Shown: one piece after another, positions 8,008 to 17,309 of the stretch | Position numbering within the stretch: position 1 is the stretch's first letter | Layout: each line of letters begins with the position of its first letter | DNA from: a bacterium | GTDB taxonomy: Bacteria; UBA8248 | Reading direction: 5' to 3' | DNA length: 64,000 nucleotides | NCBI GenBank assembly: GCA_022828125.1 | Contig: JAJEJD010000016.1 | Span: 62,001 to 126,000 of the forward strand | Notes under the pieces: model-generated | Told to the model about the DNA's origin: nothing | Seen by the model: the letters and a program-made list of their open reading frames with translations, nothing else | The model's database searches: none | Translations under genes and position numbers: made by a program

Positions 8008-10605
8008 CTATGCGCCCACCTCCTGGGGTTTCTCCGCTCTGCGGACCCGAATCTCCACCCCCTGGCGGCCCGGCGCGCCGCCGGTGTTGAGCGCCGAGCC
8101 TCCATGCGCGCGCAAATAACCCTCAGGTGCAAAGGCGACGCCCACGGGCGCGTTCTTCTCGACGTGCGCGGGGAGCCGGACGGCCCCGCCGCCCACTTCG
8201 AATTCCACGAGTTCGCCGTCCCGGACGCCGAGGCTTTCCGCATCGCTCGGCGAGAGCGCGAGCGCGGCTTCCGGCATGTCGGCCAGATGATAGGCAGAGG
8301 CCGCATAGGCCCCCGAGAGCCACAAGACGGGCGTCAACAGCATCCTGAGACCCGGCTCCTGCGCCTCTTTCTCCGGAATCTGCGCGATCTGGTAGGCGCG
8401 CCGCCCTTCTCTCCTCAAATGCAGACCCTCATCGGGAATACGGCCGAAGGCGTCCGCGTAATCGGCGACCAGCGAGCGCGCCTGAATCCGGATTTTATCC
8501 AGCGAGTTCGCCCGCATGGGCCGCTCCATCGCCTTGGCGATATCGGCGAAGGCCCGCCAGGCTTCGGGAACCATCTTGTCGATCATCGGCTTGAGCGCGC
8601 GCGGGAGAGACTGCGCCCTGCGCTCCAGGTTCGTGACGCTGCCCGTTTCTTCATACAGCGTGGGTGCGGGAATCACGACGTCCGCGTACTCTGCGCTCGC
8701 GTTCAAATGAGATGTCTGCAGGACGACGAAATCGGCCTTCTCCAGCGCCTCTCTCGCCCGCGCGCCGTCTGGATGCTCGGCTACGGGGTCGCAGCCCAGA
8801 ATGTAGAGTCCTTTCACTTCACCGCTCCCGAGGCCGTCGAGTATGCCATCCGCGTCCTTACCGGCCTGCGCGCCGGGCGGCCTTCCCCACGCCTCCCCGC
8901 AGGCGGCGCGGGCATCTTCATCCGACAAATCGCCGCCGGGAAGTGCTTTGGGGTGCAGGCCCATGTCGATTGCGCCTTGCAGGTTCGGCGCGCCGGCGGC
9001 GAAGAGCACGTTGGCGCGGAGCAGGAGTCCCAGATTGACCGCTTCCGATACGGCGACCTTCCCCGTCTCCCCGGGTCCTGAGAGGATGCTCACGGGGCCG
9101 TCCGCCGCCAGGATCGCCCGGGCGGCGGCCATGAGGTCACCGGACGACACGTCCGCCTCTTCGCACAGGGATTCCAAGTCGGCGGAACCCAGGAGCGCGG
9201 CGTAGTCTTCCGCGTTGTCTCCCTCGGGTCTCGCGCCGCCGTCGGCGAGGCAGGCCGCAAGCGCGCGCAGCGTTCGCGAGATGCCGCCCAGCACCGGCAC
9301 CAGATGATGCACCCGGCCCTGAACGCGCAGGTCGATGCGCCTTTGGTTCACGTTGACGACCACCGCGCCCGCGCGGTGCGCCTTTCTGATCTGAAGCGCG
9401 AGGATGGGATGCTGCGTGAACGGGTCGCTGCCCACGATGATGACGGCCTTCGAACGCCCCAACTCCTCGATGGAGCCTGCGCCGCCCACGCCGCCCAAAG
9501 CGGCGCGCTGCAAGTCCGTCTGCACGATGTCGCGCGGATGAATCCGGCTGTCGATATGATTAGTTCCCAGGACGGAGCGCATGAAGGCGCCGAACTGATA
9601 GGCCGTCTCGTTCGTGGAAGAGGCCCCGCCCAGACCGGCGACCCCGCCGCCGCCCGACTGTTCCATAACCGCGCCGAAGCCCCTCGCCGCCTCGCCGACC
9701 GCCTCCGCCCAGCCGACGGGCGTCAGTTCGCCGTCTTTTCTGATCATCGGCTGGGTGATGCGTCCCTCGCCGTGCGCCCCGCTCCAGCCGTAGCGCGCGA
9801 CGTCGCAAATCCAGGTGTCGTTCACCCTTTCGTTCTCCGCCGCCGTCACGCGCTTTATTTCGCCGTCCTTCGTCCAGACGCCCTGGCGGCAGCCCACGCT
9901 GCAAAGCGTGCAGGGACCTTGCGTTTCCTCCATCTCCCACACGCGCGCGGTGAAGCGGTATTTGTTGTCCGTGAGCGCGCCGACGGGGCAGATGTCGATG
10001 ACGTTGCCCGAGACGACGCTCGTCAGGGCCAGGTCCTCATAGACGCCCACTTCGGTGCGGTCGCCGCGCTGCGCCCAGCCGAACTCCGCTCCGCCGTCTA
10101 TCTCCTCGGTGAAGCGGATGCACCGGGTGCAGTGCACGCAGCGGTTCATCTCCGGCTTGATGAAAGCGCTGATCTCCTTGCTCGGATAAATGCGCCGGAA
10201 CTCGTGCGTCCTGCTGATCGCCTTGCCGTAGGCCATGGTCTGATCCTGCAAGGGACACTCGCCGCCTTGATCGCACACCGGGCAATCGAGGGGGTGGTTC
10301 TTGAGCAGGAATTCGAACACCCCCTCCTGCGCCTCGATGACGCGAGGCGTCACGGAACTGATCACCATGCCCTCGGCCGCATACGTGGCGCAGGAAGGCT
10401 GGAGTTTGGGTATCGGCCGGCCGTTGCCGGCGTCGAGCACTTCCACGAGACAGGCCCGGCACTGGCCCACGATGGAGAGGTTCTTGTGGTAGCAGAAATG
10501 CGGAACGTGCGCGCCGATGCGCAGCGCGGCCTCCAGGACGGGCAGGCTCTTGTCCATCGTGATGCTCTGATCGTTGAATACGAATGTTACCTGCTCATTC
10601 GACAT
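8008..10605 (-). CDS. nuoG: NADH-quinone oxidoreductase subunit G (iron-sulfur, molybdopterin-like fold)
   Basis: This 865-residue subunit has an N-terminal [2Fe-2S] domain (CYHKNLSIVGQCRACLVEV), a His-Cys3 [4Fe-4S] site (HPLDCPVCDQGGEC) and a second [4Fe-4S] site (CVHCTRCIRF). A further cysteine set, CTLCSVGCRQG, is present that corresponds to cluster N7, which only some lineages keep. The large C-terminal region has the molybdopterin-oxidoreductase fold, as expected for NuoG. It lies between nuoF and nuoH and carries electrons from NuoF toward NuoI. Confidence 0.95.
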   Translation of the reverse strand: MSNEQVTFVFNDQSITMDKSLPVLEAALRIGAHVPHFCYHKNLSIVGQCRACLVEVLDAGNGRPIPKLQPSCATYAAEGMVISSVTPRVIEAQEGVFEFLLKNHPLDCPVCDQGGECPLQDQTMAYGKAISRTHEFRRIYPSKEISAFIKPEMNRCVHCTRCIRFTEEIDGGAEFGWAQRGDRTEVGVYEDLALTSVVSGNVIDICPVGALTDNKYRFTARVWEMEETQGPCTLCSVGCRQGVWTKDGEIKRVTAAENERVNDTWICDVARYGWSGAHGEGRITQPMIRKDGELTPVGWAEAVGEAARGFGAVMEQSGGGGVAGLGGASSTNETAYQFGAFMRSVLGTNHIDSRIHPRDIVQTDLQRAALGGVGGAGSIEELGRSKAVIIVGSDPFTQHPILALQIRKAHRAGAVVVNVNQRRIDLRVQGRVHHLVPVLGGISRTLRALAACLADGGARPEGDNAEDYAALLGSADLESLCEEADVSSGDLMAAARAILAADGPVSILSGPGETGKVAVSEAVNLGLLLRANVLFAAGAPNLQGAIDMGLHPKALPGGDLSDEDARAACGEAWGRPPGAQAGKDADGILDGLGSGEVKGLYILGCDPVAEHPDGARAREALEKADFVVLQTSHLNASAEYADVVIPAPTLYEETGSVTNLERRAQSLPRALKPMIDKMVPEAWRAFADIAKAMERPMRANSLDKIRIQARSLVADYADAFGRIPDEGLHLRREGRRAYQIAQIPEKEAQEPGLRMLLTPVLWLSGAYAASAYHLADMPEAALALSPSDAESLGVRDGELVEFEVGGGAVRLPAHVEKNAPVGVAFAPEGYLRAHGGSALNTGGAPGRQGVEIRVRRAEKPQEVGA

Positions 10606-10622
10606 CTATCGCCTCTCCCCCA

Positions 10623-11927
10623 TCACATCGCGGCGGGATACGGGCTGCCCAGCGGACAGCGGCCCAGAGAGATGTGCGCTTCGAACTCATCGTGAAATTT
10701 CGTCAGGAACGCGCCGAACATCATGGCGCACGCATCAGACAACACGCAGATGGTGTTGCCGCGCATGTTGGGGTCTATCGACGCGAGCGTATCGAGATCG
10801 TCGGGCACTCCCTCGCCCCGCTCCATGCGCGCCAGAATCTCGGACACCCAGCCGGTCCCCTCCCGGCAGACCGAGCACTGCCCGCAGGATTCGTGCTCGA
10901 AAAAGGCGGCGAGCCTGCCCGCGGCCTGCACCATGCACGTCGTCTCGTCCATGACGATGACCCCGCCGCTGCCGCCCATGCTGCCGGCCTTGGCGAGGGA
11001 GTCGAAATCCATCGTCACCTTGTCTTCATATACTTCCTTCGCGGTGAGGGCGGGCGCGCTCGCGCCGCCGGGAATCACCGCCTTCAAGGCCGCGCCGTTT
11101 CGCATGCCGCCGCAGTGCTCGTGAATCATTTCCTCGCACGTGAGGCCGAGCGGCAACTCATACAGGCCCGGCTTCGCCACGTGGCCCGAGACGCAGTACA
11201 TGCGGGTGCCCGAGTTTTTCTCGTCGATCCCGATGCCGGCGAACCACTCCGCCCCCTTGTTCACGATGTGGGGGAGATTCGCTAGCGTCTCCACGTTGTT
11301 GATGACCGTGGGCCGCGCATAGAGGCCGATGACCGCCGGAAACGGCGGCTTGAGGCGCGGATGCCCGCGCTTGCCCTCGAGCGACTCCAGAAGCCCGGTC
11401 TCCTCGCCGCAGATGTAGGCGCCCGCGCCGCGGTGGGTGTAGATGTCGCACGAAAAACCGCTGCCCATGATGTTCTGGCCGACGTAACCCTTCTCATAGG
11501 CTTCGGCCAGCGCCTTTTCCACCGCGCGCCAGGGGGCGACGAACTCGCCGCGAATGTAGATGTAGGCCTTCTCGATGCCCACGGCGTAACACGCGATGAG
11601 GATGCCCTCGATGAGCTGGTGCGGGTCGCGGAGCATGAGTTCGCGGTCCTTGAACGTGCCGGGCTCTCCCTCGTCCGCGTTGACGGCGAGGTATTTCGGC
11701 CCGTCCACCTGGGGCACGAAGCTCCACTTGAGGCCGCAGGGGAAACCCGCGCCGCCGCGCCCGCGAAGGCCGGAGGCCTTCACCATCTCGATGACGTCGG
11801 CGGGTTCGACGCCGCCCAGGAGCTTCCGAATCGCCTCGTAGCCGCTTGTGGCCTCATAGCCCGCGATGTGCGGAGCATCCGGGTTGTCGAACCGGCCCGT
11901 CACGATTTTTTCCAGTACCAACGCCAT
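10623..11927 (-). CDS. nuoF: NADH-quinone oxidoreductase subunit F (FMN, NADH-binding)
   Basis: This 434-residue NADH dehydrogenase subunit has the NADH-binding segment GRGGAGFPCGLKW, the FMN-contacting segment GAGAYICGEETGLLESLEG and the [4Fe-4S] N3 ligands in ESCGQCSVCREGT plus a later Cys. It oxidises NADH and passes electrons to the cluster chain. It starts 10 bp after nuoE. The presence of NuoE/F/G means this is an NADH-linked complex, not a ferredoxin- or F420-linked one. Confidence 0.97.
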   Translation of the reverse strand: MALVLEKIVTGRFDNPDAPHIAGYEATSGYEAIRKLLGGVEPADVIEMVKASGLRGRGGAGFPCGLKWSFVPQVDGPKYLAVNADEGEPGTFKDRELMLRDPHQLIEGILIACYAVGIEKAYIYIRGEFVAPWRAVEKALAEAYEKGYVGQNIMGSGFSCDIYTHRGAGAYICGEETGLLESLEGKRGHPRLKPPFPAVIGLYARPTVINNVETLANLPHIVNKGAEWFAGIGIDEKNSGTRMYCVSGHVAKPGLYELPLGLTCEEMIHEHCGGMRNGAALKAVIPGGASAPALTAKEVYEDKVTMDFDSLAKAGSMGGSGGVIVMDETTCMVQAAGRLAAFFEHESCGQCSVCREGTGWVSEILARMERGEGVPDDLDTLASIDPNMRGNTICVLSDACAMMFGAFLTKFHDEFEAHISLGRCPLGSPYPAAM

Positions 11928-11937
11928 TTTCAGGTCC

Positions 11938-12537
11938 TCAACCCTGGCCTTCGCCGTCTGTTTCTTCCGCAGTTGCCAGTGCGGGCGATACCACCTCGTC
12001 CGCTCCGATGGGCGATACGGTCTCGCCCTTTTCCAGCGCGCCGAATATATCGTTCATGATCTCGGGCGTGACGCCCTCGAAATAGTTTTCGTTCACCTGC
12101 ACGCAGGGAGCGCCCCCGCACGCGCCCAGGCACTCGACCGCCTCGATCGAGAACTTCCCGTCCTCGCGCGTGTGGCCGGTGCGGCAATCCAGGCGGTTTT
12201 CGATCTCGCGCAGCAGCCTGCCCGCTCCCATCAAGGCGCAGGAGAGGTTGTTGCACACCTGCACGTGGTATTCCCCGATGGGCTGGGTCTTGAGCATGGT
12301 GTAGAAGCTCACCACGCCCCACACCTCCATGGGGGAGACCTCGAAAATCTCGGCCACGTGCTGCATGACCGCGCTGGTGATGAAGCCCTCCTGCTCCTGG
12401 GCCAACTGGAGCGCGGGGATGAGGGCCGAGCGCTTGACGGGATACTTGACGATGATGCGCTCCAGTTCCGCGCGGTTCTCGGGCGAGAACTCGAAGCGTT
12501 CTTCCTGCCCGGAATGGGGAAACCGTATCAACGCCAA
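11938..12537 (-). CDS. nuoE: NADH-quinone oxidoreductase subunit E ([2Fe-2S])
   Basis: This 199-residue thioredoxin-like subunit binds cluster N1a through VCNNLSC and ECLGACGGAPC, giving the C-x4-C and C-x3-C pattern. The N-terminal helical part (EFSPENRAELERIIVKYP) is normal. The last 30 or so residues are an acidic, low-complexity tail (ATAEETDGEGQG) beyond the usual core. It lies in the operon between nuoD and nuoF. Confidence 0.96.
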   Translation of the reverse strand: MALIRFPHSGQEERFEFSPENRAELERIIVKYPVKRSALIPALQLAQEQEGFITSAVMQHVAEIFEVSPMEVWGVVSFYTMLKTQPIGEYHVQVCNNLSCALMGAGRLLREIENRLDCRTGHTREDGKFSIEAVECLGACGGAPCVQVNENYFEGVTPEIMNDIFGALEKGETVSPIGADEVVSPALATAEETDGEGQG

Positions 12538-12561
12538 AACGAGGTCATCCTCTATTTCTCT

Positions 12562-13785
12562 CTAGCGGTCTATCTCGCCCAAAACGATGTCGATGCTGCC
12601 GATGGCCGCCACGACGTCGCCCATCAGCCCGCCCCGGGTGATCTCGCCGAGCGCGTGGAGGTTCGCGAAACTCGGCGCGCGCACCTTTACCTTGTAAGGA
12701 CCGGGACTGCCGTCGCTGATCATGTAATAGCCGAGCTCCCCCCGGGGGGACTCGATGGCCTGGTACACCTCGCCCTCGGGCACGCTGTAGCCCTCGGTGA
12801 ATATCTTGAAATGGTGGATCAGCGCTTCCATGTCGTGGGCCAGCTGTTCCTTGGGCGGCGGCACCACCTTGGGGTTGTCCGCCATGAGCGGCCCCTCGGG
12901 CATCCCCTCGATCGCCTGCATGGCGATGCGCCGGGACTCGCGCATCTCGGCGACCCGCACCAGATACCTGTCCAGAATATCGCCCCGCTCGCCCACGGGA
13001 ACCTCGAAGTCGAACTCCTCATAGCCCGAGTAGGGCTCGTTCTTGCGGATGTCGTAGGGTACGCCGCAGGCCCGGAGCAGCGGCCCCGTGATACCGAGCG
13101 CATAGGCCTGCTCGACCGTCATGGCGCAAACGCCCTCCGCGCGCCTCAGGTAGATGGGGTTGTTCGTGAGCAACTCCTCGTACTCGTCCACGCGGTCTGA
13201 GAAGGGTTCCAGAAAATTCCGGCAGTCGTCATAAAACGTCGGGTAGGGCTCGCGCGCGACGCCGCCCACCCGGAAATAGCTCGTCATCATACGGACGCCC
13301 GAGACTTTCTCGAAAATCTTCAAGAGCTGCTCGCGCTCCCTGAAGCAATAGAGAAAGACCGTCATCGCGCCCAGATCGAGCGCGTGGGTGCCGAGCCAGA
13401 CGAGGTGGCTGTTCAGCCGCGTCATCTCGGCGAGCAGCACGCGCAGGTACTTACAGCGCCGGGGAACCTCCATGTCCAGGAGTTTCTCGACCGCCAGGAC
13501 GAAGCCGAGGTTGTTCGACATGGGTGCGAGGTAGTCCATGCGGTCGGTCATGGGGAGGGCCTTGTTGTAGGTCTTCTCCTCCATGTTCTTCTCGATGCCG
13601 GTGTGCAGGTAGCCGATGACGGGCTTGCAGGTGAGCACCGTCTCGCCGTCGAGTTCGAGCACTACGCGCAAGACCCCGTGTGTGCTCGGGTGCTGCGGCC
13701 CCATGTTGAGCGTCATGGTCTCGGTCTGGATGGGACCGAGCATGTCGCTGTCGAGCGGGTCCGTTTGCCGGGTTTGCGTGGCCAT
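12562..13785 (-). CDS. nuoD: NADH-quinone oxidoreductase subunit D
   Basis: This 407-residue subunit is the 49-kDa homologue that lines the quinone site with NuoB. The conserved quinone-site histidine lies in GPQHPSTHGVLRV. Other signatures are IGYLHTGIEKNMEEK and ESPRGELGYY. The start is the ATG at 13785, preceded by an AGGAG ribosome-binding site; the frame is open further upstream, but only over nuoC. It is a separate gene, not a nuoCD fusion. Confidence 0.97.
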   Translation of the reverse strand: MATQTRQTDPLDSDMLGPIQTETMTLNMGPQHPSTHGVLRVVLELDGETVLTCKPVIGYLHTGIEKNMEEKTYNKALPMTDRMDYLAPMSNNLGFVLAVEKLLDMEVPRRCKYLRVLLAEMTRLNSHLVWLGTHALDLGAMTVFLYCFREREQLLKIFEKVSGVRMMTSYFRVGGVAREPYPTFYDDCRNFLEPFSDRVDEYEELLTNNPIYLRRAEGVCAMTVEQAYALGITGPLLRACGVPYDIRKNEPYSGYEEFDFEVPVGERGDILDRYLVRVAEMRESRRIAMQAIEGMPEGPLMADNPKVVPPPKEQLAHDMEALIHHFKIFTEGYSVPEGEVYQAIESPRGELGYYMISDGSPGPYKVKVRAPSFANLHALGEITRGGLMGDVVAAIGSIDIVLGEIDR

Positions 13786-13801
13786 CAAAGGCTCCTGATC
13801 C

Positions 13802-14362
13802 CTATTCCGCCGCCCTGGGCTTGCCCGCGGGCGTATCCCGGAAGGTGAACGCCACCGGCTCGGCGGAAATGTCGAAATCCTTGCGGTGGGGATGACCCTC
13901 GAAGCCCTCGGGCGTGAGGATGCGCTCGAGTTCGGGGTGTCCCTCGAAGGTGATGCCCAGAAGATCGTACGCCTCGCTCTCATGGAGTCTCGCGCCCGGC
14001 CATATCCCGCAGACGCTGGGCATCTTCGGTTCGAGATCGTCCGCGCAGGGGGCTTCGAGCCGCAGACGCCGCGATCTCTCGGGGTTCAGGAGCGAATACG
14101 TCACCTTGAAGCGGTAGGAAACCGGCAGTTCAAGGCAATCCACCCCGCAGACGAAGCTCAGCAGCTTGTATCCTCTCTCGTCTCGCAAAAACCGCGCCGC
14201 ATCGAGCAGGGCGTACGGCGCGACTTGCACGGAGATCTGCCCGCGATGCTCACTCGCCCCGAGAAATCCCTCCCCGATCTTCGCCTGAAGCAATACGAGG
14301 TCGGGGTCTTTTTTCTCGATCGGCTCCTCGGCCTCGACTTGCTCCCGCTCCTCTTCATTCAA
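13802..14362 (-). CDS. nuoC: NADH-quinone oxidoreductase subunit C
   Basis: This 186-residue 30-kDa-type subunit of the complex I peripheral arm has the signature WPGARLHESEAYDLLGITFEG followed by HPELERILTPEGFEGHPHRKDF (read in two parts), which marks this family. The first 20 residues are very acidic (MNEEEREQVEAEEPIEKKD). It lies 16 bp before nuoD and 110 bp after nuoB, the largest gap within the operon. Confidence 0.95.
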   Translation of the reverse strand: MNEEEREQVEAEEPIEKKDPDLVLLQAKIGEGFLGASEHRGQISVQVAPYALLDAARFLRDERGYKLLSFVCGVDCLELPVSYRFKVTYSLLNPERSRRLRLEAPCADDLEPKMPSVCGIWPGARLHESEAYDLLGITFEGHPELERILTPEGFEGHPHRKDFDISAEPVAFTFRDTPAGKPRAAE

Positions 14363-14472
14363 CGGCTCAATCCTTTATTTTTCAAATGTTTGTTTCACTT
14401 TACGAACAAGCCCGCATCCTGTATTCGCACCGGTTTTCAACTCAGGTGGCGTGGGGGGCTTTCGCGCATCTT

Positions 14473-14970
14473 CTAAAGCGAGGTGACGCCGGAATCCTCT
14501 CGGTAGAGCGTTTCATCCGCAATCTTCGCCTGGAGCTTCATGATCCCGTCGATGAGCGTTTCGGGACGCGGCGGACAGCCCGGCACGTAGATATCGACGG
14601 GCACGACTTCGTCCACGCCCTGCACGAGCGCGTAGTTGTTGAATATCCCGCCCGTGGACGCGCACGCGCCCATGGAAATCACCCATTTCGGCTCGGGCAT
14701 CTGATCGTAGATCTGCCGGAGCACGGGCGCCATCTTGCGCGACACCCGGCCCGCCACGATCATCAGATCCGCCTGTCGCGGCGACGCGCGGAACACCTCG
14801 GCGCCGAAGCGCGAGATGTCATATTTCGCCGCCGAAGTCGACATCATCTCGATGGCGCAGCACGCCAGTCCGAAAAGCGCGGGCCACAGGCTGTTCTTGC
14901 GCGCCCATTTGATGACGTCGGTCGCGCGGCCCAGCACCACCTGGCCTTCGAGTTGTTGTTCTAGTCCCAT
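14473..14970 (-). CDS. nuoB: NADH-quinone oxidoreductase subunit B (cluster N2)
   Basis: This 165-residue subunit contains all four N2 ligands: the adjacent Cys37-Cys38 in [10 protein letters not shown], Cys103 in GACASTGG and Cys132 in PGCPPRPE. N2 is the last cluster before quinone. The start is the ATG at 14970, which overlaps the nuoA stop by 10 bp; longer in-frame starts upstream lie inside nuoA. A second, diverged nuoB starts at position 93. Confidence 0.97.
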   Translation of the reverse strand: MGLEQQLEGQVVLGRATDVIKWARKNSLWPALFGLACCAIEMMSTSAAKYDISRFGAEVFRASPRQADLMIVAGRVSRKMAPVLRQIYDQMPEPKWVISMGACASTGGIFNNYALVQGVDEVVPVDIYVPGCPPRPETLIDGIMKLQAKIADETLYREDSGVTSL

Positions 14971-15317
14971 TCGAGCGCTCCCCGGCGCCACTCGTAAATC
15001 AGGCTGGCCACCAGCAAAGCCATGAAAGGCAGAATCGCGAGAAAGGCGTACACGCCCATGCTCTTCAGGTTCACCGCCCACGGATATAGGAAGATGAGCT
15101 CCACGTCGAAGACGATGAACAGTATCGCCACCAGAAAGAACTTCACGCTGAAGCGCCCGCGCGCGTTCGATTCGGGCACGATGCCGCATTCATAGGCGAC
15201 GTCCTTCTCTACCGTGGACTTGCGCCTGCCCAGGAGAAACGTCACGCCCAGGTTCACGATGGCGAACCCGACCGCCAGCGCGATCAGAATCAATATGGGT
15301 AGATATTCTTCCGGCAT
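14961..15317 (-). CDS. nuoA: NADH-quinone oxidoreductase subunit A
   Basis: This 118-residue, three-helix protein is the first gene of the nuo operon. It has the NuoA motifs [25 protein letters not shown] and RRGALEWD. I chose the ATG at 15317 ([10 protein letters not shown]), which follows an AGGAA sequence. An in-frame GTG at 15347 would add ten residues with no hydrophobic or conserved character. It sits about 60 bp downstream of a strong promoter candidate. Confidence 0.95.
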   Translation of the reverse strand: MPEEYLPILILIALAVGFAIVNLGVTFLLGRRKSTVEKDVAYECGIVPESNARGRFSVKFFLVAILFIVFDVELIFLYPWAVNLKSMGVYAFLAILPFMALLVASLIYEWRRGALEWD

Positions 15318-15384
15318 TTCCTGCCCCCACGGCGCTCGGACGCGCACTTACTGCTTATGCCACTTGGGATATCAAATCGAGCGC

Positions 15385-15413
15385 ATCTTACGGCTGGCAT
15401 CCCGTGGTGTCAA
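15385..15413 (-). promoter_or_regulatory. Sigma70-type promoter for the nuo operon
   Basis: Read on the minus strand, a perfect TTGACA (15413-15408) is followed after 17 bp by TAAGAT (15390-15385). Transcription would start near 15378, about 60 bp before the nuoA ATG. The 15318-15626 gap separates nuoA from the divergent decarboxylase gene. Nothing else in it was clear apart from the AT-rich stretch at 15470-15540. Confidence 0.65.
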
Positions 15414-15626
15414 CAATTCGCAGCCGCATACACCATAAACCGAAAACCGGCCCAAACTCCATACAACCCCTGTTCTATATTGTTGCTAACGCACAGGGAT
15501 TTTATCGTTTTCTCGCCCCTGAAAATAAGGTATTTTGTTCCTGCCGCCATCTACCGCCCGGGAGAATGGCGCGCATGCACGAATACCCGTGGCGTTCTCC
15601 CGCGCGCGGGCATGAGGGTTTGAGCC

Positions 15627-16757
15627 ATGAACGAACCGAATCCACTCATCAGGGCGCATCTCGACGCCTTGAAACGCGAATTCGAGGAACTGGCGCAGCG
15701 GCAGGTGGGCTATCCCTGCAACCAGAGTTTCGACTATTCGGATTTGACGCCCTTTCTGGAATACACCCTCAACAACGTGGGCGACCCCTTTCACGACAGT
15801 AATTTCCGCAGCAACACGCACGAGATCGAGCGCGAGGTCATCGCCCGCTTCGCCTCCCTGATGCATCTCGAACAGGAACAGGCCTGGGGCTACGTCACCT
15901 CCGGCGGAACCGAGGGGAACATGTACGGCATCTACATGGGGCGTGAGCTGTTCCCGGACGGGGTGGTGTATTTCTCCCAGGACACCCACTACAGCGTCCT
16001 CAAGATCCTGCGCGTGCTGAACGTGCGCAACATCATGATCAAGAGTCAGGAAAACGGAGAAATCGACTACGAGGACCTCCGCGAGACCATACGCATCCAC
16101 CGCGACGCGCCGGTCATCTTCATGGCGAACATCGGCTCCACGATGAAAGGCGCCGTGGACGACGTGCAAAAGGTGCGCGGCATCCTGGACGACCTGGCGG
16201 TCACGAACGCCTACATCCACGCGGACGCCGCCCTGAGCGGCATGATCCTGCCCTTCGTCGATGAGCCGCAGCCCTACGGGTTCGACGCCGGTTTCGACAG
16301 CGTATCCATCAGCGGCCACAAGCTCATCGGCTGTCCGCTGCCCTGCGGCGTCGTGCTGACGAAGCGCGACTACGTGGCGCGCATCGCGCGCTCGATTGAA
16401 TACGTGGGCGTGCTCGACACCACGCTGCCCGGCTCGCGCAACGCGCTGACGCCGCTCATGCTGTGGTACGCCTTCGAGCGCCTGGGGATGGAGGGGTTCC
16501 GGGAACTCGTGGCGGAGATGCTCGCGGTCGCCGAGTACGCCGTTGAGCGCTTCGGCGAGTTCGGGGTCCCCGCGTGGCGCCACAAGAACTCGGTGACGGT
16601 CGTTTTCCCGAGACCCCCGGCAGAGGTGTCGCGCAAGTGGCAAATCGCGCCGCTGGGCGACATCGCCCACATCATCACCATGCCGCACGTCACGCGCGAG
16701 ATGGTGAACGAGTTCGTCGACGACTGCGTGAAGCAAAAACACAGGCAAACGGCCTGA
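15627..16757 (+). CDS. hdc: PLP-dependent histidine decarboxylase-like enzyme
   Basis: This 376-residue group II PLP decarboxylase matches the 377-378-residue enterobacterial histidine decarboxylases in length and motif placement. The PLP lysine is in SISGHKLIGCPLPCG (Lys232). The histidine that stacks on the cofactor is in SQDTHYSVLK, the phosphate-binding TSGGTEGNMYG precedes it, and YIHADAALSG carries the Asp. The expected reaction is histidine to histamine plus CO2 in the cytoplasm. Substrate is inferred from family resemblance; serine or another amino acid is possible. A GAGGG sequence precedes the start. An ACT-domain gene follows after 12 bp, suggesting amino-acid-dependent control. 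Confidence 0.75.
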   Translation: MNEPNPLIRAHLDALKREFEELAQRQVGYPCNQSFDYSDLTPFLEYTLNNVGDPFHDSNFRSNTHEIEREVIARFASLMHLEQEQAWGYVTSGGTEGNMYGIYMGRELFPDGVVYFSQDTHYSVLKILRVLNVRNIMIKSQENGEIDYEDLRETIRIHRDAPVIFMANIGSTMKGAVDDVQKVRGILDDLAVTNAYIHADAALSGMILPFVDEPQPYGFDAGFDSVSISGHKLIGCPLPCGVVLTKRDYVARIARSIEYVGVLDTTLPGSRNALTPLMLWYAFERLGMEGFRELVAEMLAVAEYAVERFGEFGVPAWRHKNSVTVVFPRPPAEVSRKWQIAPLGDIAHIITMPHVTREMVNEFVDDCVKQKHRQTA

Positions 16758-16769
16758 GGAGGATTCCGG

Positions 16770-17162
16770 ATGAACCGAATCATCATCACGGTGCGCGACG
16801 AGGTCGGCGTCATCGCGGACATCAGCAAGGCGCTGGCCGACGAGAACATCAACATCGAAGCCCTGAACACCGAGGTCGCAGGCGAGAAGGGCGTCGTCAT
16901 CCTGACCACGAACGAGTCCGACCGCGCCCTGCGCGTGCTCATGAACGCGGGCTTCCGCGCGATCTCGGACGAAGCGACTGTCATCAGGCTGCGCGACGAG
17001 CCGGGCGCCCTCGCCAAGGTGGCGGAGAAATTCAAGATCGCGGGCGTGAACATCCAGAGCATGCACATCCTGAACCGCCACGCCGGCTACGCGAACGTCG
17101 CCCTGACCGCGGACGACGAGGCGAAAGCGAAGGCGCTGTTAGAGGGCGAGGACGTTCTCTGA
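16770..17162 (+). CDS. Double ACT-domain regulatory protein
   Basis: This 130-residue protein consists of two ACT-like repeats. Residues 1-65 begin IIITVRDEVGVIADISKALAD, and residues 70-130 contain RDEPGALAKVAEKF and INIQSMHILNRHAG-like strands. ACT domains bind amino acids and usually regulate an enzyme allosterically. It starts 12 bp after the decarboxylase, behind GAGGA, so the two are probably co-transcribed. A role in sensing histidine or histamine is inference. It has no DNA-binding or catalytic domain. Confidence 0.8.
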   Translation: MNRIIITVRDEVGVIADISKALADENINIEALNTEVAGEKGVVILTTNESDRALRVLMNAGFRAISDEATVIRLRDEPGALAKVAEKFKIAGVNIQSMHILNRHAGYANVALTADDEAKAKALLEGEDVL

Positions 17163-17190
17163 AAATTCCCGTAAGGGTCATTCCCGGTTT

Positions 17191-17294
17191 TGTAGGGACA
17201 GGCTCCTCTGCCTGTCCGAGGTCGCGACCTGTGCTTACGAGGTGGTGCGGTTTTGTTCGTCATTCCCGAGCGAGGTAGGGTTTTTCAACAACCC
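17191..17294. repeat. Convergent-junction repeat: GTAGGGACAGG palindrome and TTGTTGAAAAA end
   Basis: This lies between two converging genes. The left part (17191-17230) contains TGTAGGGACAGGC, its inverted copy GCCTGTCC, and then a GGTCGCGACCTG palindrome. The same block appears at 43801-43825. The right end (17278-17294) is GGGTTTTTCAACAACCCC, which belongs to the repeat ends seen at 23292, 23529, 43976, 51709, 53536, 56926 and 60231. No T-rich terminator is present. Confidence 0.6.
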
Positions 17295-17309
17295 CTCTCC
17301 GGTTGGAAT

